This document shows positions 63,163 through 64,000 of a DNA stretch of 64,000 nucleotides, piece after piece (the first letter of the stretch is position 1; the number at the start of each line of letters is the position of its first letter). A program made the position numbers and the translations under genes. This stretch comes from Eremophila alpestris peregrina. Lineage: Eukaryota > Chordata > Aves > Passeriformes > Alaudidae. The notes below the pieces were generated by a model. The model had not been told where the DNA came from. It saw only the letters and a list, made by a program, of their open reading frames with translations, and did not search any database. The stretch lies in the NCBI GenBank assembly GCA_009792885.1, contig WMCF01000003.1, positions 14,656,297-14,720,296 of the forward strand. Direction: 5' to 3'.

Positions 63163-63279
63163 GCTTATGAAATGAAACTAAGGAAGTCTGTCAATCCTTC
63201 TTCAGCCTTTTTATCCACCACGCTTTGTAGTTTGGATAGAGTCCTGCATGGTGGAGTGCCCTGTGGATCCCTCACAGAG
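63163..63279 (+). CDS. RAD51B: RAD51B exon 4 (residues 67-105)
   Basis: The 39 codons (AYEMKLRKSVNPSSAFLSTT, then LCSLDRVLHGGVPCGSLTE) match vertebrate RAD51B, including the conserved FLSTT..LD..LHGGV..GSLTE lead-in to the ATPase core. Splice sites are tttgtag before and gag/gtaact after, phase 0. In other species the next exon begins with ITG followed by the Walker A motif GPPGCGKT; it is not in the remaining 720 bases. Confidence 0.96.
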
Positions 63280-64000
63280 GTAACTTGTGTAATATATTTT
63301 TCTTTATTTGAGCATTCTACCTAGAAATAAGAAGTCAGAGATAGGTTGGACTGTCATGTGTCAGGTGCTTCAAACACAAAATACACAAGAATTTTTGGAT
63401 GAGAACAGTCCTTGCTAAGAGCTTTTCTTTGTCTACTATGACAAATTGTCAGAGAAGTTGTAAAAATCTTACTATGAAGAAAATACATTTTTTGCACCCT
63501 ATAATCAAGCTAGATTGGTTTTGATCTCTGACAGAAATGACTTATGAAATCTAACAGTGATTTAAAACATAGTAGAGTTCAAGCAACACTGAGTTGAGAC
63601 TAAGCTTTCTGCTGTAGGGTCTCTAATATAATGAGGGGCTATTAGTTTTTAAAGATCCTGAGTATTTATTTTTGTAGACAATGGAATATACACCATGCAG
63701 GTTACCATAAAAATGCTTAAGAATGCATCCATGAACTTAATTGAGCTGTTAGAATTAATATTTTCTTCATATCTAGGCTTAGCTTTGTTGCCAAATTACT
63801 ATAAGAAATTTAGATCAGAGGAACTTAAGGTGAATACTGCAAGTCTTTACATTCTGAGAGAAACAACTTGCTAAATTCTATTTCTTTGAAGAAGAGCTGT
63901 TCCTATATAGTAGGAGGTATATGTAGTTGCAATATGTGTGGTCCTGAGCTTGTCACTGTGCTGCTCTTGAGCACAGTGCCTTCAGCAGGAGATGAGCTTT
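63280..64000 (+). other. RAD51B intron 4, start
   Basis: Non-coding to the window edge. I see no exon encoding a Walker A motif and no recognisable repeat. Confidence 0.8.

Overview
This window looks like nuclear DNA from a bird, most likely a passerine. It has long introns, sparse coding sequence and several chicken-repeat-1 (CR1) LINE fragments. It also carries one tRNA-Ile-headed, CR1-tailed SINE that resembles TguSINE1, a family described from passerine birds. I see no operons, bacterial genes, CRISPR arrays, recognisable endogenous retrovirus or tRNA gene cluster. Most open reading frames of 60-130 codons are chance frames in non-coding DNA.

Two protein-coding genes can be supported, both on the + strand. 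TMEM229B has its complete 167-codon reading frame in one exon (40367-40870). Its probable promoter and first exon lie in a CpG island at about 8.86-9.65 kb, so intron 1 would be about 31 kb. The 3' UTR ends at or beyond a poly(A) signal at 41591. RAD51B begins in a second CpG island (about 59.70-60.30 kb). Its first three coding exons are 61057-61140, 61943-62056 and 63163-63279, encoding residues 1-105. The window ends before the exon that should carry the Walker A ATP-binding motif.

Layout: 1-8.8 kb is intergenic and holds a decayed LINE relic of about 2 kb and a moderately GC-rich patch at 7.4-7.8 kb. 8.86-9.65 kb is CpG island 1. 9.7-40.3 kb is the inferred TMEM229B intron 1, with CR1 and SINE insertions, MIR-like relics, short tandem repeats and one candidate untranslated exon at 19.6 kb. 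40.3-41.6 kb is the coding/3' exon. 41.6-58.9 kb is intergenic without recognisable exons. 58.95-59.51 kb is a CR1 copy just upstream of the RAD51B CpG island. From 60 kb to the end is the 5' part of RAD51B.

The two genes have no known functional partnership. TMEM229B is an uncharacterised multi-pass membrane protein, and RAD51B is a RAD51 paralogue of the BCDX2 homologous-recombination complex. No novel system is evident. The most useful observations are the gene order, which one inversion relative to the human order would explain; a possible in-frame upstream start codon for TMEM229B; a candidate extra exon; and the motif content of the RAD51B promoter.
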